Of a stretch of 64,000 nt of DNA, positions 24,140 through 34,120 are shown piece by piece (within the stretch, counting starts at the first letter, position 1; the number at the start of each line of letters is the position of its first letter). The DNA is from Meloidogyne chitwoodi (lineage: Eukaryota; Nematoda; Chromadorea; Rhabditida; Meloidogynidae): positions 124,001 to 188,000 of the forward strand of contig JACZZP010000020.1 in assembly GCA_015183035.1 (NCBI GenBank), written 5' to 3'. The notes beneath the pieces were generated by a model. The model searched no databases. It had not been told where the DNA came from and saw only the letters and a program-made list of their open reading frames with translations. The position numbers and the translations under genes were made by a program.

Positions 24140-24651
24140 ATGTTTTTCTATAACAAAAACAAATTTGTAGCCATCGTTTTGGTTGTAATTCAATTAAATT
24201 TATTTTACAATCCAAATGTTTATTGCTCAAGAGATGGAAAAAGAATCGGAGCAAGTAAGTTTGCGAAAAAAAACTTGGATTCTCAAAACTGTCCTCTGGG
24301 ATTTTTTAAAAAATTATTCTTCGAGTAGATATATTTATAGGAGTCTTATTTTAGAATTGACTATTTTAGTGAATTTACTACCGTATATTATTTTTTAATT
24401 AATACAATTAAGCCTGCTCATCCTATGATGAATGTAATACTTCAATGGTATGTTGCACCTCTTTAGCAGACTTCATTAAGTATGAAAAGTGCAATGGTTC
24501 CGAGCAAATTGGAAAGTGTTGCTATCCTAAAGGAACAAGTATAATTTTCATAAAATTAAATATATATCCAATTTTAGGCTGTTCTAGAAAGGAACAATGC
24601 TGTTCATTATCTTGTAAAAATAGTCCTTCTATTGGTGAAATATGCAGTTGA
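24140..24651 (+). CDS. Secreted cysteine-rich peptide, family copy 1
   Basis: Function unknown. Three exons (24140-24254, 24413-24538, 24578-24651) give about 104 residues. Exon 1 encodes a signal peptide (MFFYNKNKFVAIVLVVIQ, cleavage probably near the VYC end) that is almost unchanged in three further copies downstream. Exon 2 carries C-x5-C-x5-CC followed by C and CC. Exon 3 starts SC-x5-CC-x3-C and ends with C. The mature part has 12 cysteines. Such spacing is typical of disulfide-knotted secreted peptides, and two knot-like modules are possible. The rest of the mature sequence differs greatly between copies. In a plant-parasitic nematode an effector role is plausible; it is not shown by the sequence. 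The 5' flank contains a shared block with ATATAAAAAGG-like sequence at about 23670. Confidence 0.8.
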
Positions 24652-25395
24652 GTAATGCAACTAAACATTAATTTTTGTAAAGAAAATATAAAACAAGATT
24701 ATTAAGAAAAATAATATTGGGATTAATATAAAAAAATATTTTGTAATTTAAAAATAATAATAATTTGATAATTTTGGGTAAATAAATTTATTGTAATAAA
24801 TGATCAAAATATAATTTTTTTTAAATAAATTTTGTAAGTTAATTAAAAAGCCGTGAAATATAATATAAATTTTATTTTTTATATAAATTTTAAAGAGTCG
24901 CATCAAAAATCCCATTCACTCCTGAGGTTGTCTCCCTCCTACCTATTATGAGTAAAAATTTAACTAGATGCTATGTGTTGATTCTATATTCGAACTACCC
25001 TCAGAATTATTTTAGGACTACCTGAATAATTAATTTCTATTTTTTCTAAATTAACACCTTTTTAGGGGTGGAATAGAAAAATAAAATACTTTATTAAAAA
25101 TTATTTAGATACCTTCTTATTGATCCTCTATTTCCTTTAATATTTGTAATAAATGGCGGAGAGATGTTGATCGAACGTGAAAATTTGAATGAAAATTATA
25201 TTATTGACATTTTTGAAAAGCTTACTGACAGAAATAACCTAAGACAGATATGCTTTTATTCAAAAGACGTAAATATGAAAGAGATACACAAATCACAAAA
25301 AATATGCCTATCTTTCTTTTTTATGCACTTACAAATGAAAAACGCCTTGATCTTTTTCTATGTGGTTGAATATAAAATTAGTTTTATAGTTTTTG
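24652..25395. other. Downstream flank of copy 1; possible orphan coding fragment
   Basis: 24.66-24.96 kb resembles the 3' flank of the other family copies (the ending CCCATTCACTCCTGAGG corresponds to similar text at 29.78 and 32.21 kb). At 25164-25290 a short frame reads MLIERENLNENYIIDIFEKL and continues about 20 residues with more balanced codons. Without splice partners it is only a possible gene relic. Confidence 0.45.
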
Positions 25396-26228
25396 GTGCG
25401 ACGACATTTGCGCCGTTGACATTTGCGCCGCGACACTTGCGCTGCGACTTATGCGCCGACGACATTTGCGGCGACGACTTTTGCGCCGGAAATATTTTAA
25501 AACGCGACATTTGCGCCGCCTTTAAATTAAAAAATAAAGTAATATGTATTTATTAAAGGATTAAAAAATTATTAAAAAAATTAAACTAAAATGTATCAAC
25601 TAAATAAATCCGATTAAGATTCTAAATATTCATTAACCAAGAACCAGCTAATATTAATGATCAAGTTTGGATAACACATTTACATGCATTATCATATCGT
25701 TTAACTACAAAAGGAATTGATAATTGGATTGATTAGTTGCTAATTAATATTTCAAACCTGTTAGGCTGTTGAAAATTGTAATAATAAACATCCTTTCAAT
25801 AAATGATTAAATTTAATTTTAAAATCATTTTAGACTTAATTCTTTGGGATCAACCCTGAATATAGAAACCCTGAATATTATCTAATTAGCCAGTTTGCCA
25901 AACTACCAATTTGGTCAATTAATAAAATACTCCTTGTAGGTCCAAGTTTGAATGGGACCAAATTGTTTTAAGAGATTTGACCGAATTGGCAATTGGACCA
26001 ATTGGCTAATAGATATTCAGGGTTTCGATATTCAGGGATGGACCCAATTCTTTTTAAAATTTAATTTTTTAAATCTTTAATATTACTTTATTTTTTTAAT
26101 TTAAAGGCGGCGCAAATGTCGCGTTTTAAAATATTTCCGGCGCAAAAGTCGTCGCCGCAAATGTCGTCGGCGCATAAGTCGCAGCGCAAGTGTCGCGGCG
26201 CAAATGTCAACGGCGCAAATGTCCTGCA
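25396..26228. mobile_element. Foldback element with arms built from ACATTTGCGCCG-type repeats
   Basis: Arms at about 25396-25540 and 26085-26228 are reverse complements over more than 120 bp. Each is a degenerate tandem of GACATTTGCGCCG-like 12-15-mers, for example ACGACATTTGCGCCGTTGAC. Their high GC contrasts with the surroundings. The interior holds a short coding-like frame (NINDQVWITHLHALSYRL, 25650-25738) ending in a stop, plus a nested 200-bp element. A third, short array of the same repeats lies at 26325-26375. Confidence 0.85.
25846..26045. mobile_element. Nested MITE of about 200 bp with about 46-bp terminal inverted repeats
   Basis: The left end has CAACCCTGAATATAGAAACC and the right end, reversed, CATCCCTGAATATCGAAACC. 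Both ends continue to TAGCCA with few mismatches. It sits inside the larger foldback element. Confidence 0.8.
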
Positions 26229-26469
26229 ACCTATTTTTTATCTAAAATTATAGTTAATCATTTTTTAAAATAAATGTTGAATTTTAATTTTTAATAAATA
26301 TTTATTTTTTTTTTATTAATAGGACGGCGCAAATGTCGTGCGGCGCATATGTCGCGGCGCAAATGTCGGCGTACCTTTTGCTTATGGCAAATAAGAAAGA
26401 AATTTGATGTACATAATAAGGAGAAATATGAGAAAATTCTCATTCTCATATTTAAAATTATTTTACTTA

Positions 26470-27032
26470 ATTCAAATGCCAAAAAATCAAAAATCCAAAG
26501 AAACTTGCAGCACAACGTAGGGAGATTTGTTTACGTGCAAGGAGAGCAGATGTTTCACTTCTTCATGACGTTGATTGGATTATACAACGTTGGGACATGG
26601 AGACAATACTTCAAATATCTCAAATATTTGTCGAGCTTTCAGGCAGATGCTTAACGGGTGTTTTATATGTTTATTTTCTTTTTTTTCAATTCTTAGACAA
26701 TTAATCCATAACTTTTGTGTCGCAAACTAAAATATGATGCTCCATTTTTATTTTGGGAGGAATCTGACTGGGACGACAACAAATGCTGTGGATACGACCT
26801 TGCACTTAATGGAAAATTGTTGAAATTCATATTAGAAGTGCACATGCACTGATTAGCCATCAGCTTTTCGCTATTTTGTCCCATGAACTAGTGCATAGAA
26901 TTGTTCGTTGTGTTTTCTACATTAAAGACGATTATAACTGGGTAGACGGCCATGGGCCACTCTTTCAAGAATTAAAGATGAAACTTCATATTCGATTTGA
27001 TCCTCCTATTTACCTCCGTATTTGTAAGCTTT
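26470..27032 (+). pseudogene. Degenerate SprT-like (Spartan-type) zinc metallopeptidase
   Basis: SprT-like proteins are zinc proteases related to the DNA-protein crosslink protease Spartan. A frame near 26480-26650 reads LQISQIFVELSGRCLTG, matching the conserved start of the domain. After a possible intron (acceptor near 26695) come KLKYDAPFLFWEE and a Cys pair. A further frame reads LFAILSHELVHRIV and then VDGHGPLFQELK, which fits HExxH plus the downstream His and GPxFQ of the family. The frame changes between about 26800 and 26840, so the copy is broken there unless an unseen intron rescues it. No start codon could be assigned. It could be a host gene relic or part of a mobile element. The fit to SprT is by eye. 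Confidence 0.5.
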
Positions 27033-27261
27033 TCCCCTTTCAGTAATTTGTTAAAATGTCAAAATCTTTAAATGTCAAAATCTTAAAATATAAAAATTCC
27101 AAAATTCAAAATGTTAAAATTTCAAAATGTTAAATACTCAAAATGTTAAAATCTCAAAATTAAAAATTCAAAATGTTAAAATCTCAAAATGTTAAAATTT
27201 CAAAATGTGAAATTATTTGAAAAATTTTTTTGAAGGAATATTTAAAGTTCTTGTAAAAAAA
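27033..27261. repeat. Degenerate CAAAATGTTAAAAT short tandem repeat
   Basis: From about 27050 to 27210, irregular 10-16-bp units of TCAAAATGTTAAAATCTC type follow the SprT-like relic. Nothing coding is seen. Confidence 0.65.
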
Positions 27262-27725
27262 TTCCATCGCTGAAAATTTGTTGAATATGGTATCATTCGA
27301 TAGAGGAAGAGATACTGAATCGAATGAGCTATGTTAGTTCCAGTTCCGGAACTGGAACTTTTGCATCACTACTTGTTGTATATGAGTGGTGGTCTTTATA
27401 AACACCTTTAACGGTCTAGTCAATAGACTATATAAGCACCAGTAAATAACCAGTCTTTGAGTTAATTCTCAACCACAACCAACCTCTACCTATCTTCAAC
27501 CTTCAACTGTCTTTCTCTACGTGATAAACTCTTTGCTTGTTGCTCGTCGACTTTCAGTATCTCGGACACAGCCTGTTACTCTTAAGTAGGACACTTAAGA
27601 TCGTAACACTACTTTTATCTCGGTTCACAGGAATTTCCGCATCATGTGATTGGTACCATTCGACTCAGCTCGTCGAGATGAATCGAATGATATTACTTTT
27701 GATACAAAATTTTACCACCCGTATA
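27262..27725. mobile_element. Diverged copy of the 619-bp foldback family, split by a solo LTR
   Basis: The right part (27614-27722) carries CGGTTCACAGGAATTTCCGC and ATACAAAATTTT like the 22.4-22.54 kb arm. The left part is more decayed. Between them lie a GTTCCAGTTCCGGAACTGG block shared with 37.7 kb and a solo LTR at 27374-27608. Confidence 0.6.
27374..27608 (+). mobile_element. Solo LTR, 235 bp
   Basis: The element starts TGTTGTATATGAG and ends CGTAACA (TGTT...AACA). It is flanked on both sides by the 5-bp duplication CTACT (27369-27373 and 27609-27613). It holds a TATA-like CTATATAAGC at about 27430. No internal retrotransposon region is present, so it is read as a solo LTR. The strand follows the TATA orientation. 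Confidence 0.75.
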
Positions 27726-29105
27726 AGCTTGAACTTAAAACTTGTCTTGAACTTGAACTTAAAACTTGCTTAATCTTGAGTAAGAATAAATAGAAAGACA
27801 ATTCCTAATAATCGGAAATTCCTAATTATTTTGGTTTAGGTAATTTTCAATTATTTTTTTTTTTTTGAAAAATCTTGAATTTGATAGCCATTTGTATTTT
27901 TGTTCAAATATTTTACATTAATTGTCGAGTTTATTTTTTATTTTTTTTATTTTACAATTTCTGTTTATTCTTTAACTGTTTTTTCTCTAGACTTTGCACA
28001 ACTTTTTTTAGTGGAATAACAAAACAGAATACCTATTTTATAAAATTTAAATACATATTTTATCGTTAACACCAAAAAAGAGAAAAAGAAAAAATAATAT
28101 TGTTTATAGCTATTTTTATGTTTCAAATAAATTTTTTTTAATTTTTGGCTCGCTTAAAAATATGATTTAAAAACAAATAATTTAAAAGGATAGGCTATCA
28201 TTTTTCTTAAATATTATTTTTTACATATTTTTGTTTAAAAATAAAGTTTTGTTTTAATTTTTCCTATCTAAGGGGACGGAAAAAAATTATTACATTTTTC
28301 ACTAATTTCTTAAAAAATAATTTAAAAAAATTTAAAATAATTCTTTATTAAAAATTTAAAATAATTTTTTAATTAAAAAGGCTAACAATAAATATTAAAT
28401 AAAATATATAAATCTTTTCGATGATTAAAAATTAACAAATAAAATTAAATTTTTTTTTTTGAATTGTGTCATAATCTACCTATTTTATATATTTTTTTAA
28501 ATATTTTTAAATTTAATAGATTAAAAATTAAAATTATTATTCTTTAATTTTTTAAATTAAACCATAAAACAGCTTGTTAAACATAAAAAGTTTTTTTTAA
28601 TTTAAATTTTTTAAATAGATTAATTAATATAAAAGGGATATTAAAGATATATTCTTCAGGCTTAATTAATTATAAATTAATTCATTTAAATTCTTAGTAA
28701 TCTGCTTAATTACTTAATTTGTAGGGGAAAAATAAGAAAAAAAATTTATTATTTATTTTCCCAACAAAAATAATATAAAAAAATTTTTTTTTAATTTAAT
28801 CCTAAAATAAAAGGCAATTATTAAAATTTCTAAACAAGCAAAAGTAGTGATCGGCCAAATTCAAATTTTTTCAAATTATTTCAAAATTAATTGATTTGAC
28901 TATTTTTAGGAAAGCAATTAATTTTCAGATACAAATTATTTGATTTTTATTTTATTTTAGCATTTTCGCTAAACCTAGATCTTTCCCCCGAACATTAATA
29001 CTTTAAAAAATATGTTAAAAAGTTCAATTTATTAATTTTTAATTCATTTTTAATATTTATATATTTCAGAAAAAATTTCTTAATTATTTATTTTTCAATT
29101 TAAAA
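27726..29105. other. A+T-rich spacer and 5' flank of peptide copy 2
   Basis: No gene is seen. From about 28380 onward the sequence is a diverged copy of the flank before copy 1 (shared CAACAATAAATATTAAATAA-like start, then the block ending in GCTATATT-C-TCAGG). It is the 5' part of the tandem-duplicated unit. Confidence 0.55.
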
Positions 29106-29539
29106 ATGTTCTTTTATAACAAAAACAAATTTGTAGCCATCGTTTTGGTTGTAATTCAATTAAATTTACTTTACACTCCAAATGTTTATTGTGCAAAACA
29201 CGGAGAAAGTATGTTCGAAAAATAAATTTATAATCTTCTAAACTGTCCCCAGGGTTTTTAATTTTAAATCAAACACTGAAACGGAATGGATTAATTTAGA
29301 AGATTTACGTTATTATATTTTTGAAAGTTAATAATACAATTATACACTTAAGCCTGCAAATTAGATGAATGTGTTGGTGATGGAATGTTATGTTGCAATA
29401 CTACAGCATGCTTATTTCATGGAGTGTGTTGTGATAATCCAACAAACAGATGTTGTCTTTTTAAGAGAACAAATGGCAGATCAAGTAATTTAATTTTTTA
29501 TTAAATTAAATATTTATTCCATTTTCAGCGTGTGATTAA
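29106..29539 (+). CDS. Secreted cysteine-rich peptide, family copy 2 (short last exon)
   Basis: Exon 1 keeps the family signal peptide (MFFYNKNKFVAIVLVVIQ, then LNLLYTPNVYC). Exon 2 follows the acceptor near 29352 and has C-x5-C-x5-CC, then C, CC and CC. Exon 3 is cut to a few codons ending TCD before a stop at 29537, so the SC-x5-CC module of copies 1, 3 and 4 is missing. Text right after the stop aligns with the sequence following the stop of copy 3, which suggests an internal deletion of exon 3. It has ten mature cysteines. It may still be functional, as the frame is open. Function unknown. Confidence 0.72.
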
Positions 29540-30120
29540 TGCAATAAAGAATAATTTGAGTGAAGAAAATGTAAAACAGAATTATTTAAAAAGAAAAAAT
29601 AATATTGGGATTAATTTAAAAATAGTTTTAATAATTTAAAAATAATAATAATTTGGTATATAATTTTGGGTAAATAAATTTATTGGAATAAATTAGTTAA
29701 ATATAATTAGTTAAATTAATTTTGTAGAGTATTTTATTTTTTATATAATTTTAAAAGAAGGTTCCCCGCATAAATTCCATCCACACTTCAGTAATTCAAA
29801 CAACCCTCCAAATTAGTTTATTTTAATGTTAAGTTTAATAATTAATTTCTTTAACGAATTTAAGTTAATAATATATTTAAAAAAATTAATTTTATTTATT
29901 AATTTTTTAAATAATTTTTAATTGTCGTCATAATTTAAAATTTAATAAAATTAATAATATAATTTATTTTATTGTAATAAAATTTTTTAGATAAAATATA
30001 TCAAGATAAAAATTTAAAATTTTTTATTTTTCTTTTATCAATTTTATTTGTTCAAATTTAAAAATTAAATTAAAAAAAGTAACGGGACAATTGTTGAAAA
30101 ATTAAAAATTCTCGACAATT
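29540..30120. repeat. Segmental duplicate of 31986-32580
   Basis: The 3' flanks of copies 2 and 3 match almost base for base over about 560 bp, including GTTCCCCGCATAAATTCCA and CACTTCAGTAATTCAAACAA. This indicates that the 2/3 duplication is the most recent in the cluster. Confidence 0.85.
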
Positions 30121-30585
30121 TTTCCTGTTTGAATTAAGTAATAGACTAAGCTAAATAAATATTGTTTAAATTTTTTAAACAATTTGGGAAATAAAAATTT
30201 AAATAATTATCATTCGATTTTCGAAAATTAACCCAACAACGGCTAGTTAAATAAAAAATTTTTAAAGATTTTGACATTTTTTAGAAATTTTCTAAATTTT
30301 TTTAAATAGATTTAATTAATATAAAAAGAGAAATTAAAGCTATATTCTTCAGGTCTAACTCAATATAACATTTTATTTAAATTTTAAAAATATATTATAT
30401 TTAATTTAAATTCTAATATGCTTTTCGGACTTAATTTTTAGAGGGAAAATAATAAAAAAATATTTTAATTTTTAGTTCCCTAACAAAAATCAAATAAAAG
30501 AATTTTAAGTAATATATTTATTTATTGTAAAATAAAATTGGAGTTTTTAAAATAAAATTTTTAGCACTAGAAAGTATTAGGTCGC

Positions 30586-31350
30586 GTCATAATTAGTGTC
30601 GCTTTTTTCTTTTGTTTATAGAATTTTCAAATTTGAACATAGAAATTTGAAATTTTATATATGAATTTGTTTAGGTGTTTTCTAATAAAGCCCAAAATTT
30701 TAAAATTTTTGGTACGATTGGCCTAAAGTTATGGTCGAAAATGTCGAAGTGGTCAAACTGCAGAAAAAAATTTTTTCTTGAAAACTGTTAGACGGTAAAT
30801 AAACGGCGATCTCAATGTCTTACAATATGGTTTTCTGAAAAAGTCGAACTCCGAATTCCGGGTTCGACTGAGTTACAGAGATCGGTTCTGGATCAATTTA
30901 AATATCGTATATGCGCTTTCGAATACTGTTTAGATCATCCCGATCAGATTATTTTACGCAAAGTTAGAAAATTCACGTTTTTGGCCTAAATGTGTAAATC
31001 AAAAACATATACCTTACATTTGCGACCATAACTTTAGACCTATCGAACCGAAAAATTTCAAATGTAAGGTCGGCTAAGTTTGCTGTCAGCTAGCTAATAA
31101 ATGAAAAAGGGAAGCCTTCGATAGGCGGTGGGTGGTTGAATGGATTACAGCCCCGTTCCGAGAGGTCTCAGGTTCAATCCCACCCAATGTTTTGCTATTT
31201 TCTGGGATGGGTTCAGCCGCTTTACTCAAATTTTGGATTTCATTAGAAAACAGTTAAAAGAATTTTTGTACAAATTTTCAAATTTCTATGTACACAATTG
31301 AAAATTTTATGAGCAAAAAGAAAAGCGACATTAATTATGACGCGACCTAA
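30586..31350. mobile_element. DNA-transposon-like element of about 760 bp with about 28-bp inverted ends
   Basis: The left end is AGGTCGCGTCATAATTAGTG and the right end is its complement, CATTAATTATGACGCGACCT with one change. TTA/TAA lies at each side, consistent with a TA-type target. It interrupts the duplicated 5' flank of peptide copy 3. It contains no transposase, but holds a tRNA-like A-box/B-box module at about 31120-31190. Confidence 0.82.
31122..31188 (+). other. tRNA-like module inside the 760-bp element
   Basis: A perfect A-box TGGTTGAATGG is followed about 36 bp later by a B-box GGTTCAATCCC, with the short flanks GGTGGG and CCCACCC. The folding is weak, so it is not called a tRNA gene. 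It is either a SINE-like insert or an internal Pol III promoter. Confidence 0.45.
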
Positions 31351-31514
31351 TAGTTATTAGAAAGCCACGAACTAGCAAAAGAATTGAAAAAACTAAAAAA
31401 CTAAAAAATTTTGAATTAAAATTATTTATATTTAAATAATTAGATAATAATTCTTTAATTTCAGAAAAAAATATTTTAATTATTTAAATATTTATTAATT
31501 ATTTCAATTTAAAA

Positions 31515-31985
31515 ATGTTCTTGTATAACAAAAACAAATTTGTAGCCATCGTTTTGGTTGTAATTCAATTAACTTTATTTTACACTACAAATGTTTATTG
31601 TGAAAGTAAACGAAATAGAGAAAGTAAGTTCGAAAAAATAACGTTAATCTTCTAAACTGTCCCCAGGGCTTTTTTAAAATTACTCGCCGGGAAGATTACC
31701 TATTTTATAGGAGTTAAGGTTGTATATTATTTTTAAAGTTTTAATATAATTATTAAGAATGCGTACTAAGCAAAGAATGTGATACTAACATGATATGTTG
31801 CCAAAAAAGTGCTGAAAAATGTTTCTATAGAAATGTCGGTTGCGAACGAACGTGTTTGTATTCTAGGGACGTGAGTAAGTATACTAATTTTTTATAAAAT
31901 AAAATATTTATATCCATTTTCAGGTTGTGAAAGAGATAATCAGTGCTGTTCAGGAGTTTGTAGAGATTTTAGAACATGCCAATAA
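31515..31985 (+). CDS. Secreted cysteine-rich peptide, family copy 3
   Basis: Exon 1 encodes the family signal peptide (MFLYNKNKFVAIVLVVIQ, then LTLFYTTNVYC). Exon 2 begins after an acceptor near 31757 with C-x5-C-x5-CC and three more cysteines. Exon 3 reads SC-x5-CC-x3-C-x5-C and stops at 31985. The mature peptide has 11 cysteines. Compared with copy 1, most residues between cysteines differ, while exon 1 and the splice sites are nearly unchanged. Introns are short (about 140 and 45 bp). The 5' flank is split by the 760-bp element, so promoter function may be altered. Confidence 0.8.
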
Positions 31986-33502
31986 AGAATAATTTTTGTA
32001 AAGAAAATATAAAACAAGATTATTGAGAAAAAAATAATATTGGGATTAATATATAAAAATATTTTATATAATTTAAAAATAATAATAATTTGGTATATAA
32101 TTTTTGGTAATAAATTTATTGGAATAAATTAGTTAAATATAATTAGTTAAATTAATTTTGTAGAGTATTTTATTTTTTATATAATTTTAAAAGAAGGTTC
32201 CCCGCATAAATTCCACCCACACTTCAGTAATTCAAACAACCCTCAAAATTAGTTTATTTTAATTTTAAGTTTAATAATTAATTTCTTTAACGAATTTAAG
32301 TTAATAATATATTTAAAAAAATTAATTTTATTTATTAATTTTTTATTAATAATTTTTAATTGTCGTCATATTTTAAAATTTAATAAAATTAATAATATTA
32401 TTTATTTTATTGTAATAAAATTTTTTAGATAAAATATATCAAGATAAAAAATTTAAAATTTTTTATCTTCTCTTTTATCAATTTTATTTGTTCAAATTTA
32501 AAAATTAAATTAAAAAAAGTAACGGGACAATTCTCGAAAATTGAAAATTCTCGACAATTTTTCAATTAATAATTCTAAGATTTTTTAAAAATATGGAATT
32601 AGATAATTTTGTATTTTTCAAAGATTTTAAGAAAATTTTACATTTTTATTTTTAATTTTACAAGTTTAATGCTTTTTTTATAGGAAAGTTCGGTTTATTC
32701 TGTGACAGCCTTGCTTTTAAATTAACGTTTTTTGAGGGTGAAATAGAAAAATAAAATATTTTCTAAAATTTAAATTTTTATAAAATAGGTATAAGTAATT
32801 TTAAAATTAATTCTAAAAAGTAAAAAAAAATTCTAAAACAATTTTAAAATAAATTTAAAATAAATTTAAAAAAAAAATTAGAAAAAATTTAAAATAATTT
32901 TTTTTTAAAAGCCAACAATAAATATTAAATAAAATTTATTTCTATTTTCTGTTTGATTAAAAAAAATTAACAAAGAAATTTAATTTTAATTGTTGAATTA
33001 CGTAATAGACTACTCAATGTTTAATTTTTTTAAAGCTCTTAAGGAAATAAAAATTAAAATAATTATTATTTAAATTTTTAAAATTAACTCAACAACGGCT
33101 AGTTAAACATAAAAAAATTTATTAAAAAAATTTCAAAAATTTTTTGAAATTTTTTAATAAATTTGAATAATATAAAAAGAGACATTAATGCTATATTCTG
33201 CAGGTCTAACTCATTATAACTTTTTATTTAAATTTTAAAAATATTTTATTTAAATTCAACTTTGCTTAGAAATTTAATTTTTAGTGGGGAATTAATTAAA
33301 AATTATTTTAAAATTTTTATTTTCCCTAAAAAATCACATAAAAGAATTTTAAATAAGAAATTTATTTATTGGGGGCTTTATTAAAGTTAAATTTTTTAAA
33401 AAACCCAAAATTTACTGCTTTTAATTAATTTTTTTTCTCAATAATATTTAATATTTTAGAAAATAATTTAATTAAATATTTATTAATTATTTCAATTTAA
33501 AA
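31986..33502. other. Spacer between peptide copies 3 and 4
   Basis: The first 600 bp duplicate the flank after copy 2. From about 32720 the next unit begins, with a diverged 5' flank block (AAAAGCCAACAATAAATATT at about 32908) and the conserved promoter-like block near 33170-33230. No other gene is seen. Confidence 0.7.
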
Positions 33503-34120
33503 ATGTTCTTTTATAACAAAAACAAATTTGTAGCCATCGTTTTGGTTGTAATTCAATTAACTTTACTTTACACTACAAATGTTTATTGCTTAAGAAATGG
33601 ACAAATCGGAGATGGTATATATTTTATTTATTTATTTAAAAAATACCGCAAATCCTCTAAAAATAGTCAATTGGTCGAATAATATATTTCTTTAAACAGG
33701 GCTTTTATTTTGTGGGAAGATTATTTAAATGGATAATTATTTTAATTAAGAGATTATTTTAGAAGATTTAAGGTATTTGTATTTTTTAAATTAATTAGAA
33801 TTTGTAATATTTATTTTTTAAAATAAAATTTACAATTTTTGGATTTATTTCTCGAACTAATAATTTTAAAATTTAGATTGTACTAATGATAATGACTGTT
33901 ATTATAACATGAAATGTTGCAAAAAAAATACTAGTGAATTGTGCTTCTTTAGGCCAGACATATGTTGCAGCCTTAAGTGTTGCTATCCTGCAGAAATTAG
34001 TATAATATTTATATTTTTATAAAAAAATTTTTTTATCCATTTTCAGGCTGTTCTTTTGATGCACAATGCTGTAGTAGAAAGTACAAAGATGCAGGTCCAG
34101 GTCTAAAAAAATGCACCTAA
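33503..34120 (+). CDS. Secreted cysteine-rich peptide, family copy 4
   Basis: Exon 1 encodes the same signal peptide (MFFYNKNKFVAIVLVVIQ, then LTLLYTTNVYC). The first intron is longer (about 260 bp) than in the other copies. Exon 2 carries C-x5-C-x5-CC and then C, CC and CC. Exon 3 has SC-x5-CC, but the next cysteine is delayed, with only one more Cys before the stop at 34120. There are 13 mature cysteines by eye, an odd number. The C-terminal loop is longer than in copies 1 and 3. Function unknown; a disulfide-rich secreted product is clear. Confidence 0.8.

Noticed and set aside
25396..26228. CRISPR-like array from repeated ACATTTGCGCCG units
   Set aside because: The units are contiguous and degenerate, have no unique spacers, and form inverted arms of an element in a eukaryotic genome.
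27374..27608. Promoter of a host gene from the TATA-like site
   Set aside because: The site lies within a segment with LTR ends and a 5-bp target duplication, which explains it better.
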